DNA of 64,000 nucleotides from Toxonevra muliebris (taxonomy: Eukaryota > Arthropoda > Insecta > Diptera > Pallopteridae): positions 55,297,776 through 55,361,775 of the forward strand of contig OY829326.1 in assembly GCA_963691655.1 (NCBI GenBank), in the 5' to 3' direction. A model generated the notes under the pieces. That model saw only the letters and a list, made by a program, of their open reading frames with translations, searched no databases and was not told the DNA's origin. Of this stretch, positions 47,361 through 59,445 are shown in pieces. Every line of letters starts with the position of its first letter. Position 1 is the stretch's first letter. A program made the position numbers and the translations under genes.

Positions 47361-49555
47361 AAGAAGTGAACCAGAACAATTTTAGAATTTTTACGTGTCC
47401 ATTATACGCAATTGTCAAGGGTTAGGACCCCGTTATCTTCAAGTGAAAGTATCTATAAATAGTGCAGTTTTTTTTGCCAATTTTATCTTGGATCTACTTA
47501 AGTCAACATAACGAGCCAACAAGAACAGCGCCACAAATTAATACTGGGCATTTACTTGACTGATAAGACGAAGTCTTGACTAAGCATTGCAAGGGAGAGC
47601 ACAGCGAGTTTAGCGACCATTTATACACCCAGAGAAATACTTACCTCGTTTGAAGAAAAACGGCTATCAAATTGAGGAAAAATGGGAATGATTTGGCGCC
47701 ATAGAAACGGTTTCCTCATTTAGATATACAAAATTTCTTTGAATTGAGGAAATATTTTTTCTTTATTTTAGAGAAAAGTTTCTTTGAAAGAAGGAAGTTT
47801 TCCGTAAATTAAAGAAATATGTCTTCAATTTGTAGAAATTGCGGTTTTCAAATGAATAATATTTTATTTCAATATGAGAAATTATATATAATTTAGGTAA
47901 AATTATCCTCAGTTTGAGGAATAATTTTCCATAAATTGAAGTAAATTTACTACCTTTTTAGAAAAAAATCCTCAATTTAGGGAATATTTTCTACAATGTT
48001 GTTTTAATTAAAAGGCATAGAAATCATGTTTTTTTACTTGTATTCATTTATTATTTTATTCTTAATAACTATTAAGGTTTACATTCATACGTATTTTTAC
48101 ATACACTACAGGCATCGTCGCCTTGAAATGATCAAAAGTTCCTTATGGCCATCAAAAAATTATAAATTGAAGTTTATTGAAATTTATATCTTTTCAATAT
48201 ATTTAATTTTTTTTCACAAAATATATCAACAGCCACAAACACAACCACTTCGCTTGAAATAGACACGCCAACAAAAAAATTCAAAAGAAAAACAAACCAT
48301 ACGCGATTGTCTGCTAAGGCCAAAAGAGTAAAGCTAGTATTTTGTGTATACTAAAATTTTGTATGGAGAACATTTTTGGTATATTCGTCTCTTTCTTTCA
48401 TTTTCTATGCAACTAAATTTGTAAAAATGAAGAAATAACTTACTTCAAATTGAACACCATGGTTGCATGAAAGGAGCACATTGTTCTTCATTTTGAGGAA
48501 ATTTACTTAAACGAGAGAAATTTTCGTGAATTCAAATTGAGGTAACTTTTTCTTTGTTTTAGAGATGGGTATTTTTCTGGGTGTAATCATAGACAACTAC
48601 AACGCTGGCAACTCCATCTGCAGAACCAAAGGGTCAGGCAGAAAAAAGTGTCCAAATAACCCAGAAGTACTGAAAAAGAACTTGTTAGTACATATCGGGC
48701 TAATCCGACGAGGTCGAGTCGAGAGATTGCAGCTATAGCTGGTATATCGCAATCAACTTTAATGCGATATAGGTGAAGTCAAGGGTTAAGGACCTACAAA
48801 CAGCAGAAAGTTCCTGACCGGTCGGAAGCAAAGGAAAAAAGCAAAGACGCGTGCCCGAAAGCTGTAGGACAATTACCTAACCAAATTCGATTCCGTGATT
48901 CTCAATGATGATGATGATACTATAAGGCGGGCTTCAATCAGTTGCTTGGGAATACCTATTTCACAACACGCAGAAAATACTCGAAAGTAAAATATACCAA
49001 GTTTTCCAAAACGCTTCATAGTTTGGCAAGCTATTTGCACCTGCGGTCTACAGAACAAGGCGTTCATTACGATAGGAACAATTAACGCCAGAATTTATAT
49101 AGAAAAATGACTGTAAAAACGCCTTTTACCATTTATTGGACAGCACCAGACCTAGCCACAAGTCATTACTCTAGGTCAACTACGGAATGATATAAGGAAA
49201 ATATTGTCACAGTGGTCACAAAAGAGGTAAATCCTCCCTACTGCCCGGAACTTCGGCCTATTGAAAGATATTGGGCTATAATGAAGCAAACCCTAAGAAA
49301 AAGAAAGAAAGTTTCCAAAAATGATGTATAATTCCGAAATCGATGGAATAGTCACCGAACGTACTGTCCAGTCTCTAACTAAGAACGTTAAGAAAAATTT
49401 TAAACAGTTTTGCAGCCGCTAATAATATTTAAATCAATTTTTTTGTGATTTATAGTTAAAAAAGAATGTTTAATAAACTGAACTTTATTTGAGTGAAATC
49501 GGACAGTTGGTTGGTCTCCGTAAAAATTCTAAAATTTTACTGGTTCACCACTTAT
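47361..49555 (+). mobile_element. Second DD37E mariner-like element, degenerate, with nested insertion
   Basis: Inverted ends match well: GTGAACCAGAACAATTTTAG at the left, and GTGAACCAGTAAAATTTTAG when the right end is inverted, followed in both by AATTTTTAC. In the right half the transposase relic reads SGRKKCPNNPEV, then PDLATSHY (49147-49170) and PPYCPELRPIERYW (49233-49275), again with 37 residues from Asp to Glu. Stops and shifts are frequent. A 960-bp foldback element (47625-48584) sits in the left half. Its ends differ from those of the copy at 6478, so it is another family of the same lineage. Confidence 0.8.
47625..48584. mobile_element. Foldback element built of TTGAGGAAAT-type repeats, nested
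   Basis: Ends ACACCCAGAGAAATA and, inverted, ACACCCAGAAAAATA. The interior is full of direct and inverted copies of AAATTGAGGAAAT/ATTTCCTCAATTT words, so it can fold in several ways. No TSD is evident and there is no ORF of interest. Removing it restores a normal-sized (about 1.24 kb) mariner. Confidence 0.7.
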
Positions 49556-49662
49556 ATGTTTTTAAATTAAATGATTTTTTCACAATGGTTTATTAAAACA
49601 ATTAATATTATGATAAGCTCTAACGCTTAAAAATTACCATTTATTACAGGGGGTTACACTTT

Positions 49663-50620
49663 GATGAGATCAACGCTGTATTTAGGGGGAGGTTTTGGGA
49701 GTTCTGACCCCCTTTCCCCCCCGAAATGTGGAAACTTTTTCCTAATTTTTGATATTGATTTCCAGTGGATGAAAAAAAAGTCAAAATAAAATCTATTGAA
49801 CGATTTTTAAATATTTTTTAATCGGTTTCTTTCTAAAAAGTCACATACAAAAAAAAATTTGAAAAATACATTTGAATTGAAATCGTACGAAGTTGTGCTA
49901 CATGGCCAAAAACGGTATTTTCAGGGGTTTCAACCCCATTTTTCTAAAACGTGACGTAATGGGAAGTTTTTGACCTCAGATTCGTATTCAGCATGAAAAA
50001 TTCATTCGCAAACACTAGGAACAATATTGTTCACCAAATCCATGCAGGACAGTGTTATTGAATAAGCTTCAAAGTTCTTAATCTTAAAATATAATTAATC
50101 CTTTAACCCATTATTGCTCAGAGCATCCGACTCGGAGGATTTCAATGCTGTGACTGCACGAATTTAGGGAATATATGCCAACCTCATCCGGGCTCCTCAT
50201 CATTGATAATGGCCCAAATTCCCACTGATAATCATTTGAAAAAAATTAGTCTCTGACTATTTTTGGCATTTTTGATCATTTTTTTGAGGTTAAGTTCATT
50301 ATCAGTAATGGCAAGTCAATGAGTTATCGAAATTATGTCTTTCACGTTAAAAAATGTATTGGAATCCACATTGAATAATATTAAAATTGAAAAAATTTTA
50401 ATTGATTATTCTGTGAATTTTTTTTGTCATTTGCGGCCATTTTTTTTAGGTTAAGATTAAGAAAATTTTTTCTAAAGCTTTAAGACATTTATCCACTTTT
50501 CTCCCTAGTCTGATAGGGTCCATCAAATGCATCATCGTATTTAATTTATTGTATTTAAACATCAGTTTCATACAAATTTTATATGAATATTTTCGTCGAA
50601 TGAAAAAGTGGTATAATTCG
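49663..50620. mobile_element. Non-autonomous hAT-like element, copy B (3'-truncated)
   Basis: Same family and orientation as 4526-5588: starts CAACGCTGTATTTAGGGGGA and stays alignable to about 50600 (TTTTCGTCGAATGAAA), with the same landmarks in order (GAAATGTGGAAACTTT, CTCATCATTGATAATGGC, GGGTCCATCAAAT). The terminal CGGCCCTG end of copy A is missing. Confidence 0.8.
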
Positions 50621-52249
50621 CATCTATGGGCAAGAGTTTCACGAACGCAGCTGGAGCTTCTGGACTATATTCAAGACAGACGAAAAACCAAAAAAGGCAC
50701 TATACTGCCTACTAACTTTATTTTGACTCCTTGAAACATCGTAAATTGATGCCACCAGTTCGTGTGATCCCCAAAAACTACACGAACTTTTACAAAAATT
50801 TTGTTCGTTTAAATTTCGATACATTTACTGTTTTACTACTTTCTGTTGGTATACATGCACTTTAAAATCGATTGGTTTGGCCACCTTACTATGTAAGTAT
50901 GACAAAAAAGAAAGGCTTGAGGTAAATAAGGCAGATTGATGAAAAAATTTGATTTATGTGCAAGGCTGTGAAAATATAATAGCATTTTAACGAATATTAA
51001 GCCATGTAAAACATTTGTTTTTAATGTTTACTAAGCAAGATATGCATAAACTTTTATTATTTAGTTTTTATTGGTGGGTGTGAAGATAATAAAAAAATTC
51101 TATAAAATTGAGAAAGTTTAGTTGGCATACAAAAAAAAAAAAAAAAAACTAAAAATATAACACAACTTAATAATGTTTATTTTTCAAGTAACTGTATATT
51201 ATAGCACAAGATGCGTGTTACTTAAGTCTTTGGTTTTAGGTTCAGTCTTAGATTTTTCGAATGAAAATGCAAAAAATTTAAGTCAGCCTATTTCAATTTT
51301 CTTCAAATTCGGCGCACTGAAATTTGCAAATTTTTTTTAAAGTGTTTTTAATATACTTTTTCGTTTCGTAGTAATAAAACTTGTTCGAAGGTTGCAAGCT
51401 CTGAAAGCTTCTATCTGCCAAACACGACAAAGTCTTAGTTAGTTACCATTTTTAGTGTAAAGATCCCTTATCCAATTTTTTATGAAATCTTTGCTTATAC
51501 AATACATTTACATTTATTACCTGCTCGACCATGTAATTAACACATAAATCGAATGTAATTTTTAACTGGATTCGGCAAAAGAGGCAATAGAATTGAATAA
51601 GGAAATACAGATAAATTTGCTTAGAAGAAAACAACTAGAATTTTTAATCGTTACTGCTTTATAAATGCTACCATCATTATCTGGCATCCTTCTGAGTAAG
51701 CAGTCAACTATGTAAACTGCTTTATCGACGTCAAACTGGTTTGAGTATTTACTATATCAAAAATGTTTGCTCTTTAACCAACAGAGGGCAAAATTGCAGA
51801 TCATTAGCAAAGCTTCAAATCTTTCAGGAAATTCAATAAGTTAACGAAATTTAAAAAAAATGACCTTCAAGTTTTCGTGCGCCTTGTTATTTTAGCCTTC
51901 ACTGTGAAAAAATGCTTAAATTTCGTCATAGTCTTCGTTGCCTACATTTAGGCAGAAACCCAAATTATTATTTTAGCCTTCGCTATTTGGGACATATTTC
52001 ATATCGTCGTCATTTTGGCAGAATTTCTGAGATTGAAGTTAGTTTATGCAGTGCATGGCGCCCTACAAACACTGGCAAAACTTGAAAAGTTAACAGATTG
52101 GTACACACATGAGTATACATTACAACTTCAAATCATCAAAAATCGAATTTATTATGCCATTCGAATTATAGAAGCTAATTAATACGGATCCAATAAAAAA
52201 ACTGAATTTGGATTTAATGATTTCAGCTTGAACGTCGACGATATAAACT
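50621..52249. other. Intergenic stretch, nothing recognised
   Basis: AT-rich with an A19 run near 51131. At 51890-52020 a GCCTTCRCTRT word repeats twice about 80 bp apart. No coding or TE end signal. Confidence 0.45.
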
Positions 52250-52960
52250 TTTAAATTTTCTTAATTTAAATTTCTGCATTTCACTTTTCAATAAAAACGG
52301 TAATAGAAACTATATTTTAGCAATTTAACAAACAAAAATGAAATCTTGCTATATTTTTATTAAGAATTTTAGTGGTTACAACAGCGACACTACTGATAAC
52401 TATTAAACACTTCGTATCAGAACTTGAAACTATTATATCGTCTGTCCCGAAAATAGTGGAATAGTATTTAAGAGGTGTTAACGTATTACCATCGACCAAG
52501 GGATCCATTAAATAATTGCAGATGCGTTTACTTTTTCCAAATCTTCTACATGCAAAATCTACCAACTTCCATTTTTAATCTTGGGTACATGACGTCCAGC
52601 TTTTCGTTCATCAATCGAAATGAAAATATCTTTTTCACTAATTTGGGAACGAATTTTTAAAAGATCTGCATAGCAGTCTTGAAAATAATTTTTTGTACTT
52701 ATATTTCTAAAAACAGCTTTCGAATTTTGGACTTTTCAATATTATATCCCACGTATCATTTTGGCAGGTTCGCCGTAAAATTAATTTGTTTTGTCCCAAC
52801 ATTTACTCCTTCTTTTTTAAATTCACTGTCTTAATATGTTTCTCCATTTTTTTCGTGACAAACGAAACAAAAACAAATGTTTCCATATGTGCTAAGAATT
52901 TCATTCACAAAATATCGGCCATTAAAAATAGTAAAATACAGTAATTTAACCAAAAAAAAA
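52250..52960 (-). pseudogene. Probable hAT-type transposase relic
   Basis: Minus strand, across frames: ICFCFVCHEKNGETY (52830-52877), reminiscent of a BED-like zinc finger; KIRSQISEKDIFISIDE (near 52610-52665), like the I....VDET block of hAT transposases; then DLEKVNASAI and a region like the L..LW motif. Several stops. No ends found. Confidence 0.4.
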
Positions 52961-53048
52961 GTAATTAATTTTTTTATACAGGAATTTGAAATTATAAAAG
53001 TAACAACACTGGTCGGGTGGGACATCCTATCCTTTATACCAAAATATT

Positions 53049-53630
53049 TTAACCCTTTCTTATCAACTCTTTTATTGGGGGGTAAAAGTTTTTTTTCTTG
53101 TTTTATATTCGTAGATTCGGACTTTGTTAAGAATAAAAACCAAAAAAATTGTGAAAGAAGTTTTTGGGAAAGGCTGTAGAGCTCTTATAATTTTGTACAT
53201 TATAATGACCACAATGCATGAAAGGAGTAAAATTTATGCAATGCAATATAAACTTTTAGTTTAGAAAATACTTTTAAAAACACACTTGTTCACCAAATAT
53301 ACAAGGTGAAAATTTGAAACATTTTTGGAATTTGGGTTTATTTTTATAAAAGTCAAGTATACAGAATTTTGTTGTTCAGTGACCTATAGTAAAATTTCAT
53401 GGGCAGCATATTTCTTGAACATATTAACCCTCTATCAACCCTCAAAATGGGTCAAAAAGGAAACTTTTTTGAATAAGGCAAAAAAGACCCATAATGGTGG
53501 GTGCCAAAAGGTTAGTACGTAGGAAGGAAATATTCTACGGAAAATTATACTATAAATTGCTGAACATACAAACAAGCTCTGATGCAAAAATAACGAGTTA
53601 TCTTATGGTTTATTTTACGGAATCTGTTAG
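53049..53630 (-). mobile_element. piggyBac-like repeat copy, inverted relative to 60160-60790
   Basis: Begins TTAACCCTTTCTTATCAAC and stays highly similar, in inverted orientation, to 60160-60794 for nearly 600 bp. Both contain a matching 65-codon frame (starting MEFGFIF and including EFCCSVTYSKISWA), which looks like chance openness of shared DNA rather than a gene because it lacks any transposase motif. Confidence 0.65.
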
Positions 53631-54011
53631 AAATGTTTTTTTTTTGTGTTTAAGATGGTGATTTTACAAGTAATGATACTTCAAAACGAAAAATGAAAGC
53701 ACAACAAAACTGGGTAGTATGTCCCTGAAGAATAGTACAAATAACATTGGGGAAAAACTTCATTAGAATTAAAACAAAAATAAAAAAGTTACAGGAGTTA
53801 GAAGTGAACCTACCAAAGAAGTATTTGCTGCAAAAAAATGTCATTGTTTCAAATGCTTGACTTTCAATACGATTTTATATAGCAAAATAAAAGTAATTTC
53901 CAAAATCCTTTTTAAGCTCATCTAATTGAAGTATTTACAATTGAACTGCATTTAAATATTATCAATATTCAAAGTTGAATTTTTTGAATTGTTTCCAACT
54001 TCGTTACACTG

Positions 54012-54110
54012 TGCGACCTCGATAGTCTGGTGGGTGGTGCACTAGACGTTCATCCGGGAGGTTCGGCCTCGATTCCCGTCTTCGTCTGGTGGTTAATTCT
54101 CATAACCTTC
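54012..54110 (+). mobile_element. tRNA-derived SINE, copy 4 (tRNA-like head only)
   Basis: GCGACCTCGATAGTCTGGTGG (A box) and a slightly changed B box (GCCTCGATTCC) followed by CGTCTTCGTCTGG and CATAACCTTC. The family body is missing beyond that point. Confidence 0.8.
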
Positions 54111-55226
54111 GTTTTTGGGTTGAGAGCAATCAATACCTCTTTTTGACACTGTTTCTTTTTCACTCTATCACATGTCGTTATGTCGTCAATTCGTTCATCT
54201 TCATAAGAATGCATGGGCTTAGGCCCAGCTTCTCATATCATATGTATATTTTTACATGGACCAACAGTTTTATAGCGAATCCGTATAGAGAAACGAAAAG
54301 CTTTTCTAACGCAATTTTTACTCTCAGAGTTTTGTAATTGTCAGCCAATTGGTTGTACTGATTTTATTTTGTTTTCTAAGTATGTTTAATTATTGATTGT
54401 ACCGTGGGGATCGAATCCGGGTCATTGAGGCAATATGCCAAGTTTATTTTTCTCGATCAGATAATGCGTAATCTTGTTTTCTATCAATTTTGTATACCTT
54501 CGTACACGACTCCATTATTCGCGCCATTTCTAACCATTTTTAACTATAATGGCGCAGTTGTTTGATCGTAATGAATCTGAATAATTACACGAAGGAACTT
54601 TGCTTTAACTTTAGTTAACGTTACAGTCCCATGCGGACTTAAGTCTGTTTCAATAAACATCTCCATCTGCGGCTTACGATTGCCTGTCACGAATTTTGAG
54701 ATTACTGAGTTCACTCTGAACATAGTCTATCTATCGAAACTTAGTTCTGCTATGCGGTTTTGTACCCACCGGTTTGCTGAATAAAACTACGGACATGACT
54801 TAGTAAAATATACGGTATCCTAATAGGTCTAACAAGAGAGAGATAGCTGGCAAAGATTGCTATCAGCAATAAAGAGCTGGAAGTCATATCTTCTACAATA
54901 CCGAAATTTCCAGCGAAATCCCCCATTTCAGTTCAATTCAATAGGTTTTGATTATCTTTAGAAATTGGATATTCGAGCACAAAGTACTGGGTCTCGAGCC
55001 TTATGGAAATCAATTTTAAGATGTTTACATCATTCAATAAAAATTACCATTCTGAAATTCAACAAAAATAAACACACATTTGTTTTAATTGTCAAAATTT
55101 ATTAAAATTTTGAAATTAATTATAGAATAACGTGAACGTGAACAATCGAATCGTTAGAATATTGTAAAAAAAAAACAAAAAGTGTATAACCAAAAAGTTA
55201 TCTGTGCCTGTCTGCCAATCTTTATA
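54111..55226. other. Upstream region of the four-pass membrane gene
   Basis: No recognised TE. A B-box-like word GGGATCGAATCCGGGTC near 54408 lacks an A box. The promoter and any 5' non-coding exon of the gene at 55227 should lie here, but no clear TATA/Inr pair stands out. The start at 55182 suggested by an open frame is GTG and is not used. Confidence 0.4.
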
Positions 55227-55841
55227 ATGCAAGAAGTTTGGGTGTTCTTTAGAATACTAGAAATCATTCTCGGTATAACTTGTATTGGCTTTCATATATA
55301 TGGTTTCGTTTCTCCTGAACCGTTACCGCATAATCTCTTTTATTGCGGAACATTTTCTGGCTATGTAATCATTTCATTATTTGCAACTGTGAGCGTTTTC
55401 GCTGGTTACAGCTATGGTCTACACATGGAAGCAATCATAAGTTTATCGGGTAGCTTTATGCATTTCATAGCTAGCTTGCTATCGATGAAGGATGCCGAAG
55501 AAGATTATCATTTAATGTATTTAACAGTCTTTGAAGAGCCGTATCATCCATTTTTCGGATCATGTCGTAGACAGAGTATTACAGCATTGGCTCTAAGCGC
55601 CCTCTATCTAATGCATGGTATTTTTGCTGTCGACTCAATATGGATTCGTGGTGATGGTGAAATAGTTGACGATAAACTCGAAGGCTATTTACTTGCCAAA
55701 TATTATCCTGAACCAAGACCAATTGAACTGTATATTTTCGGAAAGACTCTACACAAAAAACTGATGGAAATAAAATGGTTTAAACGTTTGGCCGATTTGG
55801 ATAATAAAGAAAACCAAGAAAAAATAGAAGTTGGCAAATAG
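55227..55841 (+). CDS. Four-pass membrane protein, snakeskin/MARVEL-like (204 aa)
   Basis: The frame opens earlier, but the first ATG is at 55227 (MQEVWVFFRILEI). The predicted 204-residue protein has four hydrophobic segments at about 8-28, 43-64, 68-87 and 117-138, with a charged loop between the third and fourth (KDAEEDYH) and a hydrophilic C-terminal tail of about 65 residues rich in Lys/Glu. The layout, and the SGYVII and LFATVSVFAGY-like second segment, recall fly snakeskin-type smooth septate-junction proteins and the related Diptera-specific four-pass family; that is resemblance, not proof. Codon use is even and there is no frame break over 200 codons in AT-rich DNA, which strongly supports a real gene. 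It appears intronless in its coding part. Likely place: plasma membrane, epithelial junctions (inferred). AATAAA follows at 55919. Confidence 0.85.
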   Translation: MQEVWVFFRILEIILGITCIGFHIYGFVSPEPLPHNLFYCGTFSGYVIISLFATVSVFAGYSYGLHMEAIISLSGSFMHFIASLLSMKDAEEDYHLMYLTVFEEPYHPFFGSCRRQSITALALSALYLMHGIFAVDSIWIRGDGEIVDDKLEGYLLAKYYPEPRPIELYIFGKTLHKKLMEIKWFKRLADLDNKENQEKIEVGK

Positions 55842-55918
55842 CAGCAGCTTGACGTAAAATGTACATAGTTTTGGAAACTTTCGTCAGCAAAAGGCAAATG
55901 ACAATCTTTATGACTTTA

Positions 55919-55924
55919 AATAAA
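55919..55924 (+). terminator. Candidate poly(A) signal of the four-pass membrane gene
   Basis: AATAAA 78 bp after the stop; a second AATAAA follows within 10 bp. Confidence 0.55.
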
Positions 55925-55949
55925 ATTCAATAAATTAAAAATAGCTCAG

Positions 55950-56884
55950 AAAATTGTATTTTCTTATATTTTAGTTTTTCTGGTTTTACGCTAAGGTAAA
56001 TGGGTTAATTGGGTTTATTTAAAGAATTTAAAGCACATATTACTTTAAAACTCTCCAGTTTACAATCGCCACCTGTATATACTAACTTTTAAATGCTTCA
56101 TTGTCCATCTACCTATTTACATATTAGTCATCGAAATGTAATCTCATTGTATATTTACATACAAAATATAAAATAAATATTCTTTCAAAGTACATAGCAC
56201 AATCTGTAAATGGCTTGATAATTTTGTTTTTAGTGTACAACAATCATGCAGATAACAACAGTTCAATTTTCTTTCTTCCTTATTCAGTTCCTTCCGTTTT
56301 CATTACTTACATTCAACAAATTATCGGAAAATTTTGAAAGAAAAAATTCCAGCGGAGATATTTCTCTGAAATTTATGTCGCATGACGTTTTATGATACAG
56401 TGGTGGTCAAAAAATAAGCACACTCAGATTAACAGATTAATCCATGAATCATGTGCAAACAATAAAAATGGATCAACACTTATAGAAAACTATGTTAGAG
56501 ATCGATATGGAATTTCTAGCGAAAATTTGTCTTTAGCATGACATTTCACGGTTGTATCAGTCATGCATTAAGAAAACTATACAACATAATGAGACTTCAA
56601 AACTGTGTCTGGGTTGTGACACGAGTTTCTCGAGTGTTTTTAACTTCTGATCACGAATCTGTGGCAATGTACATCGGGTCACGTCAAATTTTGTATACAT
56701 TCGTTTATGAAAATTATGTTCCATTGATTTTTTTATACACAAATTACTTAATTTTAATATTTTTTTTTTATGAGCTCCTAAAATTGAGTAATCCGTGAAG
56801 AAAACTTCAAAAAATAAAAAAAAAACAAAATGCTCATTCATGAACTATTTCTACCTTATCAAATTTTCAAAAAAAAAAAAGGAA
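55950..56884. other. Spacer with an isolated Tc1-like end at 56398
   Basis: CAGTGGTGGTCAAAAAATAA at 56398 looks like a Tc1-type terminal repeat, followed by AGCACACTC. No partner end and no transposase was found, so at most a fragment is present. The rest is AT-rich. Confidence 0.4.
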
Positions 56885-58451
56885 AATCTACGCAGTGGCG
56901 GTTCTAGGATTTGGGTTTGGGGGGCGAGAGCTGATTTTACTAAATTAAAAGATAAATATCAGACTCACTATCGACCGAAACCCCAAACAATAACTTGTGC
57001 AAAAATTTTATCAAATACAGGTCAAAAATTAAAAGATAACTGGAACAAAACTGAGACCAAAATTCAAATTAAAATCGGATAGAAATTTAGGCGGAAATTT
57101 CGACCAAATTTCAAACGAGAATTCAAATACTTTTTTCAGATCGAAGTTCAAACCAAGAAAAGAACCAAATTCAGATCAAAAATCTAGATCAAAATGAAAC
57201 CAAATTCAGATCAAAATCTTGATTATGACTTTTCTGATGGATTTATATTGTTAAATGATATATTTTGAGAAAACAATTTATAGGAAATTTTAATTTCCTT
57301 TAAGAAAAAATTTCGATGAAACAGTTTGATACATTTCTATATTTTGAGTCATTTTTGGTCGAAACAAAAACCCGAAAAAAAATTAAATTAAGATATCAGT
57401 TGATTTGGATAGTACTTTAAACGAATTTTTAAAATATATATTCATATCACTCTTAGCATCGATATCACTATTTTTATCGGCCTGGTGGTGAGTTTACGAT
57501 CTTACAACTCCATAACCAATCATTTTTATGAAAAATTAAATACGTTCCTTAAGCCTGTTATACATTACTTAAAATGTAAATATATCTTAATTTGAACAAA
57601 AAACCAAAACCTTTTGAATTTCAACAAGATCCGTACACACTTTCGGGTACCGGGCAACAACCGGTTAAAAAAAAAAACAATGTTCAGACCACGAATCTGA
57701 CCAAAATTTCAACAAAATGAGATCAAATTCACGTCAAAACTCGGACTAAAAACTCAAAATTCAGACCGAATCAAAACCAAAATCAGATTTAAAATTCATT
57801 CCAAAATTCAAAAAAAAAAATTTTGACCACAACTCAGGCCAATATTTAGACAAAACTTTAGGCCAAAAGGACACCAAATACCGAACGAAAGTAACCCAAA
57901 ATTCAGACCAAAAACTAGTGTGAATATCTGATAAATATTTACATCAAAAAATTTTAAGTTAAATTAAACAAAAACTAGACCAAAATTCCAGACGAATTCA
58001 GATCAAATTTTAAAACAAAATTCAGACCGAAATTCAGACCAAAATAGTATCAAAATCAAGCCAATTCAGACGAAAATATTGACTACAACTCAAACTAAGA
58101 GTTAGATTAAAACTGAGGCTAAAAAGACGTCAAATACAAATTAAGAGCAAACCAAAATTTGGACCAGAAATCAGATCAAACGCTGGAACGCAAATCAAAA
58201 TTTAGACCAAACATGGATTAAAACTCAAACCAAATTCAGATTAAAATTCCAACTAAAATAAAACAAAATTCGGGCTTACACTCAAACCAGGATTCAGATC
58301 AAAAACGGGCAAAAACGGAAAAGTTAAACCAATTTCAGCCTAAAATTCAGTACAAATTTCAATCCAAAAACTAGACCATTATCAAGCTTTCTAAAAGTAA
58401 GACATTTACATTTATAAGCTGGCGTTGAAATTGTAGATTTAATGTAGTCTG

Positions 58452-58980
58452 AGGGCCAGTTTTTCAGTGCGAGCTTAACTCAGTTTCTAGTTTAAACTAA
58501 GTTTAAACTCATCATTTTTCAATCAATTGTGATTGAAGTTTAAACTCAGTTTAAACGCTCAATATTGGACGTTTAAATTTCGTTTAAATTGCTATATGTT
58601 TTGGCAGCTACTTCTTTCAAATAAAAGTTTGTGTGAATCTAAAAAAAGAAGCAAAATGAATTTTTCTGGTGAAGAGAACGTGAGTGATGCTGAAATGTAC
58701 GAAATCTTAAACATTACAGTTTTAAAAAGACTTGGAACAATAAAATTGCGGCCAAACCATTTTCATATATTTGGAAAGAAAGATTTTTATGAACGATTCC
58801 GTCTTACAAAGTCTTCTGCACATTGCGTCCTGGAGCTTATTGGCCCTCATATAAGGAATCCAACAAATTGGTGTGACATTGCATTAAACTCACACTGAAA
58901 AACTGCTTCTATAGTTAAACGTAGATCAGAGTTAAGTGACGTTTAAGCAAACTTAGTTTAAACTCGCACTGAAAAACTTG
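58452..58980 (+). mobile_element. PIF/Harbinger-like element with truncated transposase N-terminus
   Basis: Inverted ends share AGTTTTTCAGTGCGAG (left 58458; right end inverted near 58978). An ATG at 58656 opens an 80-codon frame: MNFSGEENVSDAEMYEIL, then FYERFRLTKSSAHCVLELIG and PHIRNPTNW. The RFRL.K......LEL..PH...PTN pattern is the N-terminal region of Harbinger/HARBI1-type nucleases. The catalytic DDE part is absent, so it is a non-autonomous deletion derivative. Confidence 0.7.
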
Positions 58981-59276
58981 CACTGAATGTATTTAATAAC
59001 CAGTTGCACTGTAACGTGCATCCTATTGGCACGCCCAGCATGGCGGCTAATCAGAATTGATTCAAATATCCGACCCCATTTTAATATTTATATTAAATTA
59101 TTATTATTAAAATAAAATATAATATATATAAATTGAAAGTATATACTTTTCACTGCTGATGGCTTTTTTTGAGAAAATCTAAATATTTTTGATTTCTCAA
59201 AAATGACTGTTTACTATAAGATTGTTGGGTTCTCGGGAGGAGGGGGGGGACTTCAGCCCTTATAGTCCCCCCTGGA

Positions 59277-59445
59277 TACGCTACTGGGTACATATGAGTC
59301 TTATAACGATAAGTTTATAAGGCAAATGTATCAGCACCTAACAACTTCAATCAAAATATGATTAAATAAAATTACCCTCGAAAAGATTAGATTTGATTAA
59401 ATTACTCCGCCAAATATCTTGAATTAAATCTGCATTACGCTACTG
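59277..59445. mobile_element. Small unidentified insertion flanked by TACGCTACTG repeats
   Basis: TACGCTACTG occurs at 59277-59286 and 59436-59445. The first closes the hAT-like family's own end; the second abuts the hAT target duplication. The 149 bp between them are therefore best explained as a later insertion that duplicated 10 bp of the hAT end. No identity. Confidence 0.6.

Noticed and set aside
53325..53522. 65-codon ORF conserved with 60263-60460 as a gene pair
   Set aside because: Both lie in the same piggyBac-like repeat, lack any known motif and are similar because the DNA is duplicated.
54400..54440. tRNA-like B box GGGATCGAATCCGGGTC
   Set aside because: No A box or cloverleaf could be built upstream; more likely chance or a SINE scrap.
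55182..55226. N-terminal extension of the four-pass gene from 55182
   Set aside because: That codon is GTG; a fly nuclear gene would start at the first ATG, 55227.
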